A stretch of DNA of 64,000 nt, from positions 1,338,501 to 1,402,500 of the forward strand of contig NZ_LR134523.1 of the NCBI RefSeq assembly GCF_900638585.1, in the 5' to 3' direction. The stretch is from Aedoeadaptatus ivorii. GTDB lineage: Bacteria > Bacillota > Clostridia > Tissierellales > Peptoniphilaceae. Positions 34,303-43,308 of the stretch are shown piece after piece (within the stretch, counting starts at the first letter, position 1; each line of letters opens with the position of its first letter). Made by a program: the position numbers and the translations under genes. The notes under the pieces are model-generated. The model was given only the letters and a program-made list of their open reading frames with translations, did no database searches and was not told the origin of the DNA.

Positions 34303-35248
34303 TTGACACTCCTCTCAGCTTTTCCGCCAAGGCGCGAATCTTCTTAAATCGATGATTGACGCCGCTTCTCGACATCGCCGGTTGCATCATGGCGCCCAGC
34401 TCCTTCAGGCTCGCCTGAGGATGGGACAACCGAAGCTCCGCGACGCGGCGCACATCTTCTTTCAATCGATCCATGCCGTAGATCCTTTCGATCAGTTCGA
34501 TGTCTTCGACCTGCCGCGCGCTGGCATCCACCGTCTTGGTGAGATTGGCCGTCTCGCAGTTGACCAGTCGATTTACCGAATTGCGCACGTCTTTTACGAC
34601 CCGCGCGGATTCGAATTCCAGTACGGATCGGCTCGCGCCCATAAAGGCGAGCAAATCGGAAATTTTTTCCGCTTCCTTGATATAGACGATATAGTCGTCT
34701 TTTCTATATATGCCCTTTGCGCCGAGTTGTACTCGGTTCAACCACTTGCACAGATCCGCGCCGTGCGTGCGGTCGTGGGTAATAAACTCCAGATGGTAGC
34801 GCTTGGTGGGTGCGGTAATCGAACCCGCCCCCAAGAAACAGCCGCGAATATAGGCGCGGATCGCATCGGCGCTTCTTAAAAATTTTGCGTCCAAAGTGTA
34901 GTTCATCTGGAAGACATTGTCCTGTCTGAGGAAATCGCTATCCATAAGTAAGGCCTGGACCGAGTCGAGGTCTTCGACGCGAATTTTATAGTGCTTGTTT
35001 CTCTTCAGCTGCAGATTCTTCGACTGCATTACCTCGACCCCGCTGTCGGTCACCCGCTTTAAGACGGATACGATGCGTCGGGCGACGGGCGCGTTTTCGG
35101 TGACGAAGGAAAGCCCGATATTCAGGTCTTTCGTCAAAGAAATTACGCCGCAGGTGCGAATGTAAGCGGCGAGTTCCGCCTCGACGATTTCCATATCGTG
35201 CATGGGAACGCGCGCCAATTCATTTTTTACGTCTTTCGAAAAACTCAC
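34289..35248 (-). CDS. whiA: WhiA sporulation-regulator-like DNA-binding protein
   Basis: 319 residues: an N-terminal LAGLIDADG-homing-endonuclease-like domain (FSKDVKNELARVPMHD, AYIRGCFLGAGSI, YHLEFITHDRTHGADLCKWLN) and a C-terminal helix-turn-helix (LRLSHPQASLKELGAMMQPAMSRSGVNHRFKKI). In non-sporulating Firmicutes WhiA affects cell division. The order rapZ-glmR-whiA-ptsH is conserved across Gram-positives. Confidence 0.95.
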   Translation of the reverse strand: MSFSKDVKNELARVPMHDMEIVEAELAAYIRTCGVISLTKDLNIGLSFVTENAPVARRIVSVLKRVTDSGVEVMQSKNLQLKRNKHYKIRVEDLDSVQALLMDSDFLRQDNVFQMNYTLDAKFLRSADAIRAYIRGCFLGAGSITAPTKRYHLEFITHDRTHGADLCKWLNRVQLGAKGIYRKDDYIVYIKEAEKISDLLAFMGASRSVLEFESARVVKDVRNSVNRLVNCETANLTKTVDASARQVEDIELIERIYGMDRLKEDVRRVAELRLSHPQASLKELGAMMQPAMSRSGVNHRFKKIRALAEKLRGVSSERV

Positions 35249-35276
35249 TTCGTCCTCGATCCTTTCCCGAGTTCCA

Positions 35277-36287
35277 TTATAGTCCAGATTTCCTGCCTAC
35301 GCAACGGTTTTCATGGCATCGATCCGCCACCGCCAACAGGCGCTGGGCGACCAAAAGACCGTTGTGGCGCACATAGCCCAAAGACTCGTCGAGGAAATCG
35401 CCTCGTTCGACGACGATCCCCGCTTCGGCAAGCCCTTCAAGCTCCGCCTCTTCCACCGGCACCGGATCCACGTCCTCCTCGTCTTTGTAGCGGGCGATAA
35501 GGGCGGGATCGGGGGCTTCGTCGTTTACGAGCACGATGTCCACCGGCCGCGTAAGGCCGTGGCGGGCGAGGGCCGTCAGGTGATCCGTAAGGCGCATGCC
35601 CCGGGTTTCGCCCCGCTGCTGCATAATATTGGCCACATAGATCAAGGGCGCCTCGCTCTTTTCGAGGGCGCGGGCGATTTCGGGTACCAAAATATTGGGA
35701 ATCAAAGAGGTATACAGACTCCCGGGCCCGAGCACCAGAATATCCGCCCTAAGGATGGCCTCGATGCAGTCGGGGTTGGCGCGGGGGTTGCGGGGAATGA
35801 GGCGAATCTCCTCCACCGATGCGCCGGCGCGCACGCCGTAGGCGGGGATCTTGGATTCGCCTTCGACAGTAGCGCCGTCGGACATCCGCCCCGATAGGAC
35901 GATGTTTTCGGTGGTCACGGGGAGGACCTTCCCCGTAATGCGAAGGACCTCCGCCGCTTCGCGCACCCCTTCGGCAAAGCCGCCGTACATATTCGATAAG
36001 GCGGCGATGATGAGGTTTCCCATATTCTGCCCTTCCAGTTCGCCGTCGACAAAGCGGTACTGGAGCAGGTTTTTTAAGGAAGGCTCGGCATTGGCGAGCG
36101 CCACCAGGCAGTTGCGCACATCCCCCGGCGGGAGCATGCCGTATTCGCGGCGCAGCATGCCGCTGGAGCCGCCGTCGTCGGCCATGGTGACGATGGCGGA
36201 GATCTCTTCGCTAAAGCGCTTGAGGCCCCGAAGCAGCACCGAAATGCCCGTGCCGCCGCCGATCACCACAAATCGAGGATCACGCAT
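35277..36287 (-). CDS. glmR: GlmR/YvcK gluconeogenesis and cell-wall regulator
   Basis: 336 residues of the CofD-like fold, opening VVIGGGTGISVLLRGLKRFS and with VTMADDGGSSGMLRREYGMLPPGDVRNCL, NMGNLIIAALSNMY and VLGPGSLYTSLIPN. It senses UDP-GlcNAc and stimulates GlmS in Bacillus. It overlaps rapZ by eight bases. Confidence 0.93.
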   Translation of the reverse strand: MRDPRFVVIGGGTGISVLLRGLKRFSEEISAIVTMADDGGSSGMLRREYGMLPPGDVRNCLVALANAEPSLKNLLQYRFVDGELEGQNMGNLIIAALSNMYGGFAEGVREAAEVLRITGKVLPVTTENIVLSGRMSDGATVEGESKIPAYGVRAGASVEEIRLIPRNPRANPDCIEAILRADILVLGPGSLYTSLIPNILVPEIARALEKSEAPLIYVANIMQQRGETRGMRLTDHLTALARHGLTRPVDIVLVNDEAPDPALIARYKDEEDVDPVPVEEAELEGLAEAGIVVERGDFLDESLGYVRHNGLLVAQRLLAVADRCHENRCVGRKSGL

Positions 36288-37125
36288 GGCCGCGCCCCAG
36301 ATCCCGATGCCCCGCCACCACCGAGTATCCCGCGTCGTTAAAACGCTTCGTCAGCGCCTCGGCCACGGCGACGGAGCGGTGATAGCCGCCCGTACAGCCG
36401 ATCCCGATGGTGAGCATATCCTTGCCTTCTTTGACATAACAGTCGCCGAATTTTACGATATAGCCTTCGACCCAATCCAAAAACGCCTGCGCCTCGGGCC
36501 GCTCCAATACGTAATCGGCGGTCTTTTCGCTCATGCCGCTAAAGGGCTTGAGCGCCGGCACATAAAAGGGGTTCGGCAAAAAGCGCATATCGAAGACGAG
36601 ATCCGCCTCTTCCAAAATGCCGTGTTTGAAGCCGAAAGAGATCACCGAAAGGCCCAAAGTGCCCTGTTCTTGGCGCAGAATGCTCTTTAGCCGCAGCTTT
36701 AGATTGTAATTGGTGAGATGCGAGGTGTCGATAATATGGTCGGCGCGCTCCCGAAGGGGCTGCATCCGCTTTTTTTCCTCTTCGATGCCCCGCTCCAAGG
36801 TGGAACTCAGGGGGTGGGGCCGGCGAAGTTCCTTAAATCGCTTGATCAGCACGTGGCTGTCCGCCTCGAGATAGACCACCGTCACATCGCCCACCTCGCG
36901 GTTTAGGGTGTCGATGGCGACGTCGAGCTCCTTAAAAAACAGGCCGCTCCGTATATCGAGGGCGAGGGCCACCAGGGGCATCTGCGCCTCTTCCACCATC
37001 TCTATAAACTTGGGAAACAGCGCCGGGGGCAGATTGTCCACGCAGTAGTAGCCCATATCCTCCGCCGCCTTGAGCGCCTGGGACTTTCCCGCACCGGAAA
37101 GGCCGGTGATGACCAAGAGTTTCAT
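36280..37125 (-). CDS. rapZ: RapZ-family nucleotide-binding protein
   Basis: 281 residues. P-loop VITGLSGAGKSQALKAAEDMGYYCVDNLP at the N terminus, then RRPHPLSSTLERGIEEEKKRM and the C-terminal LTIGIGCTGGYHRSVAVAEAL. In E. coli RapZ controls GlmS through small RNAs; the Firmicutes role is less clear. Three bases after murB. Confidence 0.93.
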   Translation of the reverse strand: MKLLVITGLSGAGKSQALKAAEDMGYYCVDNLPPALFPKFIEMVEEAQMPLVALALDIRSGLFFKELDVAIDTLNREVGDVTVVYLEADSHVLIKRFKELRRPHPLSSTLERGIEEEKKRMQPLRERADHIIDTSHLTNYNLKLRLKSILRQEQGTLGLSVISFGFKHGILEEADLVFDMRFLPNPFYVPALKPFSGMSEKTADYVLERPEAQAFLDWVEGYIVKFGDCYVKEGKDMLTIGIGCTGGYHRSVAVAEALTKRFNDAGYSVVAGHRDLGRGHA

Positions 37126-37128
37126 CGA

Positions 37129-38010
37129 TTATTCTCCTAAGACTTTGACTTCCGTCTCCAGTTCCACGCCGTGTTTGGCATAGACCGCTTCCTGCACCGT
37201 GCGGATCAGCTCCACCACGTCCTTGCAGGTGGCCCCGCCCCGGTTGATGACGAAGCCGCAGTGTTTTTCGGATACCTGGGCGCCACCGTGGGTAAGCCCC
37301 CGGAGCCCCGCGAGATCGATCAACTGGCCCGCATAGTGCCCTTCGGGCCGCTTAAAGGTACTGCCCGCCGAGGGGTATTCCAGGGGCTGTTTGTCGAGCC
37401 GGCGCTGCCACAGTTCTTCCATTTTTTCGGTGATGGCGTCTTTTTCGCCGGGAACGAGGCGGAAGGTCGCCTCGAGGACAATCAGTCCCTCCTCGTAGAC
37501 CCGGCTGTTGCGGTAGCGAAAGTGCATCTCGTCGTTGGTATAGACGCGAATGTTCCCCGCGCGGTCCATGGCGCGCACCGTCTCTACCACATCTTTCATC
37601 TCGCCGCCATAGGCGCCGGCGTTCATCGTCATGGCGCCGCCGATCGCACCGGGAATCCCGTGGGCGAATTCCAGGCCACAAAGACGCGCATCCCGCGCCG
37701 CTTCGGCGACCTTGCGAAGGGACGCGCCGCTCTGTGCGATCACTCGATCGCCTTCTACGCGCACCTCTTCAAAATTCTTCTCCAAGCGCACCACCGCGCC
37801 CCGGATTCCCCGATCGGAAACGAGCATATTGGTGCCCTTTCCCATCACCATCCAGGGGATCTTTTCTTCTTCCAAGGCGCCGATCGCCGCGGACAGCTCC
37901 TCTTCGTCGACGGGCTCGATAAAATAATCCACGGCGCCGCCGATCTGAAAACTCGTGACTTCTTTCATGGGGAACTGTTCCCGCATATTCTCCGAAAATT
38001 TTCGGTGCAT
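37129..38010 (-). CDS. murB: UDP-N-acetylenolpyruvoylglucosamine reductase
   Basis: Reduces UDP-GlcNAc-enolpyruvate to UDP-MurNAc. 293 residues, type II MurB. FAD-binding TSFQIGGAVDYF, GKGTNMLVSD, FAHGIPGAIGGAMTMNAGAYGGEM; catalytic Ser in YPSAGSTFKRPEG; C-terminal Glu in LETEVKVLGE. First gene of the cluster; ATG after AGGAGG. Confidence 0.95.
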   Translation of the reverse strand: MHRKFSENMREQFPMKEVTSFQIGGAVDYFIEPVDEEELSAAIGALEEEKIPWMVMGKGTNMLVSDRGIRGAVVRLEKNFEEVRVEGDRVIAQSGASLRKVAEAARDARLCGLEFAHGIPGAIGGAMTMNAGAYGGEMKDVVETVRAMDRAGNIRVYTNDEMHFRYRNSRVYEEGLIVLEATFRLVPGEKDAITEKMEELWQRRLDKQPLEYPSAGSTFKRPEGHYAGQLIDLAGLRGLTHGGAQVSEKHCGFVINRGGATCKDVVELIRTVQEAVYAKHGVELETEVKVLGE

Positions 38011-38047
38011 CGTTTCTTACCTCCTGTACTTTTACCGTTGGTACTAT

Positions 38048-38076
38048 TGTATCAAAGGAATGCCAAGAAATGTCTA
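38048..38076 (-). promoter_or_regulatory. Possible murB promoter
   Basis: Reading leftward, TAGACA and GATACA are 17 bp apart; moderate matches only. It runs back to back with the met promoter. Confidence 0.4.
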
Positions 38077-38084
38077 AAAAACAC

Positions 38085-38112
38085 TTGACAGTTTTGCGAG
38101 CCCCTTGATACA
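38085..38112 (+). promoter_or_regulatory. Promoter of the methionine T-box leader
   Basis: A perfect TTGACA (38085-38090) with GATACA 16 bp downstream. Confidence 0.6.
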
Positions 38113-38378
38113 CTGGATCCATCGAGTTTGACGGGGAGAGTACCTCGAGAAGTATCGGACTACAGAGAAGCTTTGTTTGGTGAGAGAAGCGGTTTGGATC
38201 TTCGAGGGAATATGGCCCCCGACTCTAAGGATCGATATGAGGTCCTTACAGGTGCGCCTGTTACAGCGCCGGAGTATGATGGTACTCTTCGAGTCGGAAA
38301 TCGCGAGGTTTCCGTAAAAAAAGGTGGTAACGCGATACATTTCGCCCTTTTCCCGATCGCGGGAAGAGGGCTTTTTTT
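38112..38378 (+). promoter_or_regulatory. T-box riboswitch, methionine-type
   Basis: Stem I with GAGAGTACC, ACAGAGAAGC and GGTGAGAGAAGC; specifier segment GGAATATGGCC near 38202, where ATG follows the usual GAAT; T-box AAGGTGGTAACGCG (38321-38334); terminator GCCCTTTTCCCG-ATCG-CGGGAAGAGGGC (about 38344-38371) with seven T. The bulge TGGT would pair with discriminator A, as in tRNA-Met. The genes downstream are metNIQ. Confidence 0.9.
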
Positions 38379-38424
38379 ATGAATAGATTCGGATCGGCAT
38401 CGGCCGATCGAAGGAGAGGATATT

Positions 38425-39465
38425 TTGATCGACTTACAGAATATTTCCGTCGTATTTGAAAAGGGCGGACGACAATTTACGGCGGTGGACGATGTCTCCC
38501 TCCGGGTGGAAAAGGGCGATGTCTTCGGCATCGTCGGCTACTCCGGGGCGGGCAAGTCCACCCTGGTACGCACCATCAATCTGCTGCAGCCCCCCAGCGC
38601 GGGCAAGGTCGTCGTCGCCGGCGAAGACCTCACCGAACTTTCGGTCAAGGAGTTGCGCGCGCGGCGCAAAAAGATCGGTATGATTTTTCAGCACTTCAAC
38701 CTGATGAACGCCCGCACCATCCTGGGCAATGTCCTCTATCCCCTCAGAAACAGCGGCCTCGGCGAGGCGGAAAAGAAGGAAAAGGCGATGAAGCTCTTAA
38801 CGCTCGTCGGCATCGCCGAAAAGGCCGAGCAATACCCCCGGGAACTCTCGGGCGGCCAAAAGCAACGGGTCGCCATCGCCCGCGCCCTCGCCAACGACCC
38901 CAAGATCTTGCTCTGCGACGAGGCCACTTCGGCGCTGGACCCGCGTACCACCACCTCGATCCTGCACCTCTTAAAGCGGCTGAACCGCGAGATGGGCCTT
39001 ACCATCGTCCTCATCACCCACGAAATGCAGGCGGTCAAGGAGATCTGCAATAAGGTCGCCGTGATGGAATCGGGCAAGGTCGTCGAGGCGGGCTCTTTGG
39101 TAAACATCTTCGCCGATCCGAAAGAGACCATTACCCGCCAGTTCGTAAACACCGCAAGCCACTGGGACGAGACCATCGAAAAGCTACGCACCCACGGCCT
39201 TTTGGCACAGAGCGATCCGGACAGCGAGCTGATTCACCTGCGCTACATCGGCCTCTCCGCCACCGAGCCGATTCTCAACGACGTCTTTACCAAATTCGGC
39301 GTAAAGACCAATATTCTCTCGGGCAATATCGAATTTTTGGAGGATATCCCCTTCGGAAACCTCGTGGTCCTCTTCGAGGGCGATCCCGACAGCGTATCGG
39401 CGGCAAAGGCCTATATGATCGAACACGGCGTACAACTAAGAGTATTGTATAAGGAGGTGGAATAA
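38425..39465 (+). CDS. metN: Methionine ABC transporter ATP-binding protein
   Basis: 346 residues. ATPase domain: Walker A GYSGAGKSTLVRTINLL, FQHFNLMNARTI, signature [15 protein letters not shown], Walker B LLCDEATSALDPRTT, ITHEMQAV. Residues about 270-346 are the NIL domain (HLRYIGLSATEPILNDVFTKFG...FGNLVVLFEG), which binds methionine and inhibits transport. ATG at 38425-38427 would give MIDLQNISVVFEKGG; the text starts TTGATCGAC, so initiation is at TTG after GGAGAGGATATT. Stop overlaps metI. Confidence 0.95.
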   Translation: MIDLQNISVVFEKGGRQFTAVDDVSLRVEKGDVFGIVGYSGAGKSTLVRTINLLQPPSAGKVVVAGEDLTELSVKELRARRKKIGMIFQHFNLMNARTILGNVLYPLRNSGLGEAEKKEKAMKLLTLVGIAEKAEQYPRELSGGQKQRVAIARALANDPKILLCDEATSALDPRTTTSILHLLKRLNREMGLTIVLITHEMQAVKEICNKVAVMESGKVVEAGSLVNIFADPKETITRQFVNTASHWDETIEKLRTHGLLAQSDPDSELIHLRYIGLSATEPILNDVFTKFGVKTNILSGNIEFLEDIPFGNLVVLFEGDPDSVSAAKAYMIEHGVQLRVLYKEVE

Positions 39466-40130
39466 TGGAATTCTTTTCCAATGTCATCGCATCGAAGGGC
39501 GACTTCGTCGTAGAGACCGGCGCGACCTTGTATATGGTGCTGGTCACCTCGCTGATCGCCGGCGTATTGGGGATGATTACGGGCTTTGTCCTCACCCTCA
39601 CCAAAGAAGGGGGCCTGCTGGAAAACAAGCGGCTCTACTGGGTGCTCGACAAATTCGTAAACATCTTTCGCTCCATCCCCTTCGTCATCCTCTTGGCGCT
39701 GATCTCGCCCATTACCCGCGCCATCGTACACACCACCATCGGCAACACCGCCGCCATCGTACCTTTGGTATTCGGCAGTATGCCCTTTTACGCGCGGCAG
39801 ATCGAAAACGCCCTGGCGGAAGTGGACCCCGGCATTATCGAAGCGGCAGAATCCATGGGCGATTCGCCCTTAGACATCGTCTTCGGCGTGTATATGAAGG
39901 AGGGGCTTCCCGCCATCTTGCGCGCCAGCGCCATGACCGTCATCAGCCTGATCGGCCTGACCGCCATGGCGGGGGCGGTGGGCGCGGGGGGCCTCGGCAA
40001 CCTCGCCATCACCCGCGGCTACAACCGCTTCCAAAACGACATCATCATCGTCTCTACGGTGCTGATTCTGATTCTGGTATTTATCACCCAAGCGCTCTTC
40101 GACTTCTGGGTGAAGAAGATACAACACTAA
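39465..40130 (+). CDS. metI: Methionine ABC transporter permease
   Basis: 221 residues with five predicted membrane helices. The EAA-type cytoplasmic loop is IEAAESMGDSPLDIVFGVYMKEGLPAIL. FRSIPFVILLALISPITR is typical of MetI. It shares one base with the metN stop and is preceded by AAGGAGGTGG. Confidence 0.95.
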   Translation: MEFFSNVIASKGDFVVETGATLYMVLVTSLIAGVLGMITGFVLTLTKEGGLLENKRLYWVLDKFVNIFRSIPFVILLALISPITRAIVHTTIGNTAAIVPLVFGSMPFYARQIENALAEVDPGIIEAAESMGDSPLDIVFGVYMKEGLPAILRASAMTVISLIGLTAMAGAVGAGGLGNLAITRGYNRFQNDIIIVSTVLILILVFITQALFDFWVKKIQH

Positions 40131-40155
40131 ATATCCCTTTGAAAGGAGACCTTGT

Positions 40156-41034
40156 ATGAAACATCTATGGAAAAAAATCACCGCAATCGCCCTGCTTTCA
40201 GCCCTGGTGCTCACCGGCTGTGCCGGTGGCGAAAAGAAAGCCGACGGCGGCGCCCAAGACACCGTAAAGATCGGCGTGGTCGGCGACGACCAACGCCTTT
40301 GGGAAAAGGCGGCAGAGACCGCCAAAGAAGACGGCGTCACCTTGGACATCGTGGTCTTTAACGACTACAACACCCCCAACGACGCCCTCGCCAACGGCGA
40401 ACTGGACTTAAACGCCTTCCAACACAAGGCATTCCTCGACGCCTATAACAAGGACAAAAACACCGACCTCGTGCCCATCGGCATGACCTATCTCTCCCCC
40501 ATCGGTGTGTATTCCGAAAAGATCAAGGACTTAAAGGACCTCGCCGAAAACGCCAAAGTCGCCATCCCCAACGATACCACCAACGGCGGCCGCGCCCTCT
40601 TGGTACTGGAACAAGCCGGCGTCATCCAACTCAAAGACGATGCGGGCCTCACCCCGGCGATCGGTGATGTGGCAGAAAACCCTAAAAACATCCAAATCGA
40701 AGAACTCGACGCCGCCCAAGTGGCGCGCTCCCTCCCCGACGTGGACGCCGCCGTCATCAACGGCAATATGGCCGTCGATGCGGGCCTCGACCCCCGCAAA
40801 GACACCATCTATGTAGAAGAGATGAGCGAAAACATCGCCCCCTATATCAACTATGTGGTGGCAAGGGCGGAAGACAAGGATAACGAACTCTACAAAAAAG
40901 TTGTCGGCTATTACCAAACCGACGAAGTGGACGAACTGCTCCAAGAACTCTATAAGGGCAGCCAATACGCCGCCTGGAAGCTGGATCTGGAAAACCTCGC
41001 CCAATACGAAGACGGAAAGACCGAAGCTAAATAA
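40156..41034 (+). CDS. metQ: MetQ substrate-binding lipoprotein, first copy
   Basis: 292 residues. Lipobox LTGC (Cys22) after a short signal peptide, so membrane-anchored outside. NLPA/MetQ fold: VKIGVVGDDQRLWEKAAETA, DYNTPNDALANGELDLNAFQHKAFL, IPNDTTNGGRALLVLEQAGVI, YVVARAEDKDNELYKKVVGYYQTDEV. Binds methionine for MetNI. 25 bases after metI. Closely related to the second copy. Confidence 0.93.
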   Translation: MKHLWKKITAIALLSALVLTGCAGGEKKADGGAQDTVKIGVVGDDQRLWEKAAETAKEDGVTLDIVVFNDYNTPNDALANGELDLNAFQHKAFLDAYNKDKNTDLVPIGMTYLSPIGVYSEKIKDLKDLAENAKVAIPNDTTNGGRALLVLEQAGVIQLKDDAGLTPAIGDVAENPKNIQIEELDAAQVARSLPDVDAAVINGNMAVDAGLDPRKDTIYVEEMSENIAPYINYVVARAEDKDNELYKKVVGYYQTDEVDELLQELYKGSQYAAWKLDLENLAQYEDGKTEAK

Positions 41035-41037
41035 CCC

Positions 41038-41211
41038 CAATGCATAAAAGAGAGGAAGACAGCATGACGACAAACGAACGAATGCGCTCGTCCCGTCTTT
41101 CGACTACCTGATCCCGGCAATGCTCCGGGCGGGTGCGAAGGGCGCGGACGTCACCACGAAAGCGAACGCCGAACCCCACGGAACCATTGCAACACAGAAA
41201 GGGATCTTACC
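41038..41211 (+). other. Spacer between the two metQ genes, possibly a decayed coding remnant
   Basis: About 175 bases. A ribosome binding site (GAGAGGAAG) precedes the ATG at 41064, but this frame stops after 15 codons. A different frame then stays open from about 41066 to past the metQ2 start, with coding-like third-position GC use. This looks like the remains of a gene broken by a frameshift, or chance. No family is recognised. Confidence 0.3.
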
Positions 41212-42078
41212 ATGCATATTTTGAAGAAACTGTCCGCCATCGTCCTCGTCGCCGCCCTGCTCCTCACCGGTTGCAGCGCAGGCGGCACGTCCTCCGCACA
41301 AAAAGTGCGCCTGGGCGTGGTCGGCGACGACCAGCGCCTTTGGGAAAAAGCCGCGGAACTCGCGAAAAAAGACGGCATCGAGATCGAACTCGTGCCCTTC
41401 TCCGACTACAACACCCCCAACGACGCCCTGGTAAACGGCGACACCGATCTGAACGCCTTTCAGCACAAGGCATTCCTCGACGCCTACAACAAGGACAAGG
41501 GGACTGATCTCGTGCCCATCGGCCGCACCTTCCTCTCGCCCATCGGCGCCTATTCGCAAAAGGTCAAAGACCTCGCGGACGTGCCCCAAGGCGGAAAGAT
41601 CGCCATCCCCAACGACGCCACCAACGGCGGACGGGCGCTGATCTTGCTCGAGACCGCGAGGCTGATCGCCCTAAACGACGACGCGGGGGTATCGCCCACC
41701 GTATCGGACATCGCCGAAAACCCCAAGAACCTCTCCATCGACGAACTCGACGCCACCCAGGTGGCGCGCGCCCTCCCCGATGTGGATGCGGCGGTGATCA
41801 ACACCAATCTCGCCATCGACGCGGGGCTTACTCCCAAAGACGACGCGATCTTTATGGAGCCCGCCGACGAAAAGTCCGCGCCCTATATCAACTACGTCGT
41901 CGCCCGGCCGGAAGACAGGGACAATGCACTCTACAAAAAAGTCGTCGGCTACTACCAAACCGAAGCAGTGGCGGAATTGAACGACGCCCTCTACGAAAAG
42001 AGCCAGCTTATGGCCTGGAAGCTCGACATCCCCGACGCAACGGACACCACCGACCCGAACTATCGGCCCGGACAGTGA
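41212..42078 (+). CDS. metQ: MetQ substrate-binding lipoprotein, second copy
   Basis: 288 residues with lipobox LTGC (Cys21). It aligns end to end with the first copy (VRLGVVGDDQRLWEKAAELA, DYNTPNDALVNGDTDLNAFQHKAFL, NDATNGGRALILLETARLI). The C-terminus differs (PDATDTTDPNYRPGQ). The pair gives two receptors for one MetNI; they could differ in affinity or in ligand (for example methionine sulfoxide, dipeptide or D-methionine). Followed by a strong terminator. Confidence 0.92.
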   Translation: MHILKKLSAIVLVAALLLTGCSAGGTSSAQKVRLGVVGDDQRLWEKAAELAKKDGIEIELVPFSDYNTPNDALVNGDTDLNAFQHKAFLDAYNKDKGTDLVPIGRTFLSPIGAYSQKVKDLADVPQGGKIAIPNDATNGGRALILLETARLIALNDDAGVSPTVSDIAENPKNLSIDELDATQVARALPDVDAAVINTNLAIDAGLTPKDDAIFMEPADEKSAPYINYVVARPEDRDNALYKKVVGYYQTEAVAELNDALYEKSQLMAWKLDIPDATDTTDPNYRPGQ

Positions 42079-42093
42079 TTTTACAAAACGCAA

Positions 42094-42131
42094 AAATCCT
42101 CCCCATCGCGCATTGCGGCGGGGAGGATTTC
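42094..42131. terminator. Terminator after metQ2 (possibly bidirectional)
   Basis: AAATCCTCCCC and GGGGAGGATTT form an 11-bp stem with a 13-base loop; T-rich on the right, A-rich on the left, so it may also end the small gene on the minus strand. Confidence 0.8.
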
Positions 42132-42134
42132 TTC

Positions 42135-42242
42135 TTATTTTTTGGCGATCTTTGCCAAATAGTATACGACCAAGACCATAAAGACCAGCTTTGCGAGAAT
42201 CCAAATCGTCGAAAACGCGCCGCCGAACATCACCGATTCCAT
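42135..42242 (-). CDS. Small single-span membrane peptide, 35 residues
   Basis: A short gene not related to any family I recognise. The product starts MESVMFGGAFSTIWILAKLV and ends YYLAKIAKK: a hydrophobic stretch of about 20 residues (13-32) with a basic C-terminal end, i.e. one membrane helix. The ATG (42240-42242) follows GGGAGGTG at ideal spacing, and TATAAT lies about 65 bases upstream. It stops just before the metQ2 terminator, which could serve both. It might be a regulatory subunit or a toxin-like peptide; no function is claimed. Confidence 0.6.
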   Translation of the reverse strand: MESVMFGGAFSTIWILAKLVFMVLVVYYLAKIAKK

Positions 42243-42394
42243 GTGTTTCACCTCCCGCAGAATCGTATACCTATCTCGTCCTTGCCCTGTTTCTATAATA
42301 AAAATTATACCCATATAGACCGAAAATGCACGCGTTTTTTATAGAAAACCCGCGGACCTTCGCCGGAAAACTTCCCGCTCCCTTTGCCCGCGGG

Positions 42395-42423
42395 TGCAAA
42401 AGGCGGCGGTGCAGTGATATAAT
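42395..42423 (+). promoter_or_regulatory. Promoter of the TIM-barrel gene
   Basis: TGCAAA and a perfect TATAAT (42418-42423) are 17 bp apart, about 43 bases before the start codon. Confidence 0.6.
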
Positions 42424-42465
42424 ATAGGCGACTTTATACTATTTCACAGGAAAGTAGGAGATGCT

Positions 42466-43308
42466 ATGTCGATCACGAAAAAATCGAAATTGCCCAAGGG
42501 CGAATTCAGAGTCATCAAAGAAAAATACGTTCCGGAAATCGAATCGGGGCTCCGGAAAAAACCGGTCCTTATGCCCCCGGCGATCTACAACTGTTCGGGG
42601 ATCCGCATTCAGGGCATTCGCCTCAAGTCCCTGATTTTTTCCACGGACATCGCCATTATCCGAAACTGTAACGCCCAGGCGGTATTCGCCGTCTATCCCT
42701 TTACGCCGCAACTGGCGATCATTCAGTCTATCATTCAGGGCTGTTCGATCCCCGTATTCGCAGGCGTCGGCGGCGGCACCACCACCGGGGCGCGTTCGGT
42801 GTCCATCGCGCTGGAATCCGAACTCCTGGGCGCCTACGGCGTGGTCGTAAACGCCCCCATGGAAAACGAAGTGATCGCCGAAATGTATTCGGTGCTGGAC
42901 ATCCCCATTATCGCCACCGTGGTCTCCAAGCACGACGACTTCGTCGGAAAGATCAACGCCGGCGCGCGGATTCTCAATATCTCGGGCGGCAAGAAAACCG
43001 CCGAGTTGGTGCAGTACGTCCGCAGCATGGTGGGGAGCGAATTTCCCATTATCGCCACCGGCGGCGACAACGAGGACCACATTCGCGCCACCATCGACGC
43101 CGGCGCAAACTCCATCACCTACACGCCGCCGTCGAATTCCGAGCTGTTTAAGGCGATGATGGAAGACTACCGCAACAAGAGCGTGGACCACTCCTTCAAG
43201 AACGATCCCCGCGAACTCCACGTACGCGAATACCAGCAAGACCTCGTCTTCCCGCCGGGCACCTTCGAACTGTTGGACAAAGAGGCCGAAGACAATGGCG
43301 AAAAATAA
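42466..43308 (+). CDS. TIM-barrel-like protein of unknown function
   Basis: 280 residues, cytoplasmic. The pattern of beta strands ending in glycine-rich turns (IPVFAGVGGGTTTG, IPIIATVVSKHDDFVGKINAGARILNISGG, FPIIATGGDNEDHIRATIDAGANSITYTPPS) is that of a phosphate-binding TIM barrel. No catalytic signature of a named enzyme was recognised. The 3' end overlaps the AI-2E-family gene by 14 bases, so the two are coupled. ATG after AAAGTAGGAG. Confidence 0.6.
   Translation: MSITKKSKLPKGEFRVIKEKYVPEIESGLRKKPVLMPPAIYNCSGIRIQGIRLKSLIFSTDIAIIRNCNAQAVFAVYPFTPQLAIIQSIIQGCSIPVFAGVGGGTTTGARSVSIALESELLGAYGVVVNAPMENEVIAEMYSVLDIPIIATVVSKHDDFVGKINAGARILNISGGKKTAELVQYVRSMVGSEFPIIATGGDNEDHIRATIDAGANSITYTPPSNSELFKAMMEDYRNKSVDHSFKNDPRELHVREYQQDLVFPPGTFELLDKEAEDNGEK

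Noticed and set aside
42075-42344. 89-codon plus-strand open frame after metQ2
   Set aside because: It starts at the metQ2 stop, runs through the terminator and lacks a ribosome binding site; the minus-strand 35-codon frame is better supported.
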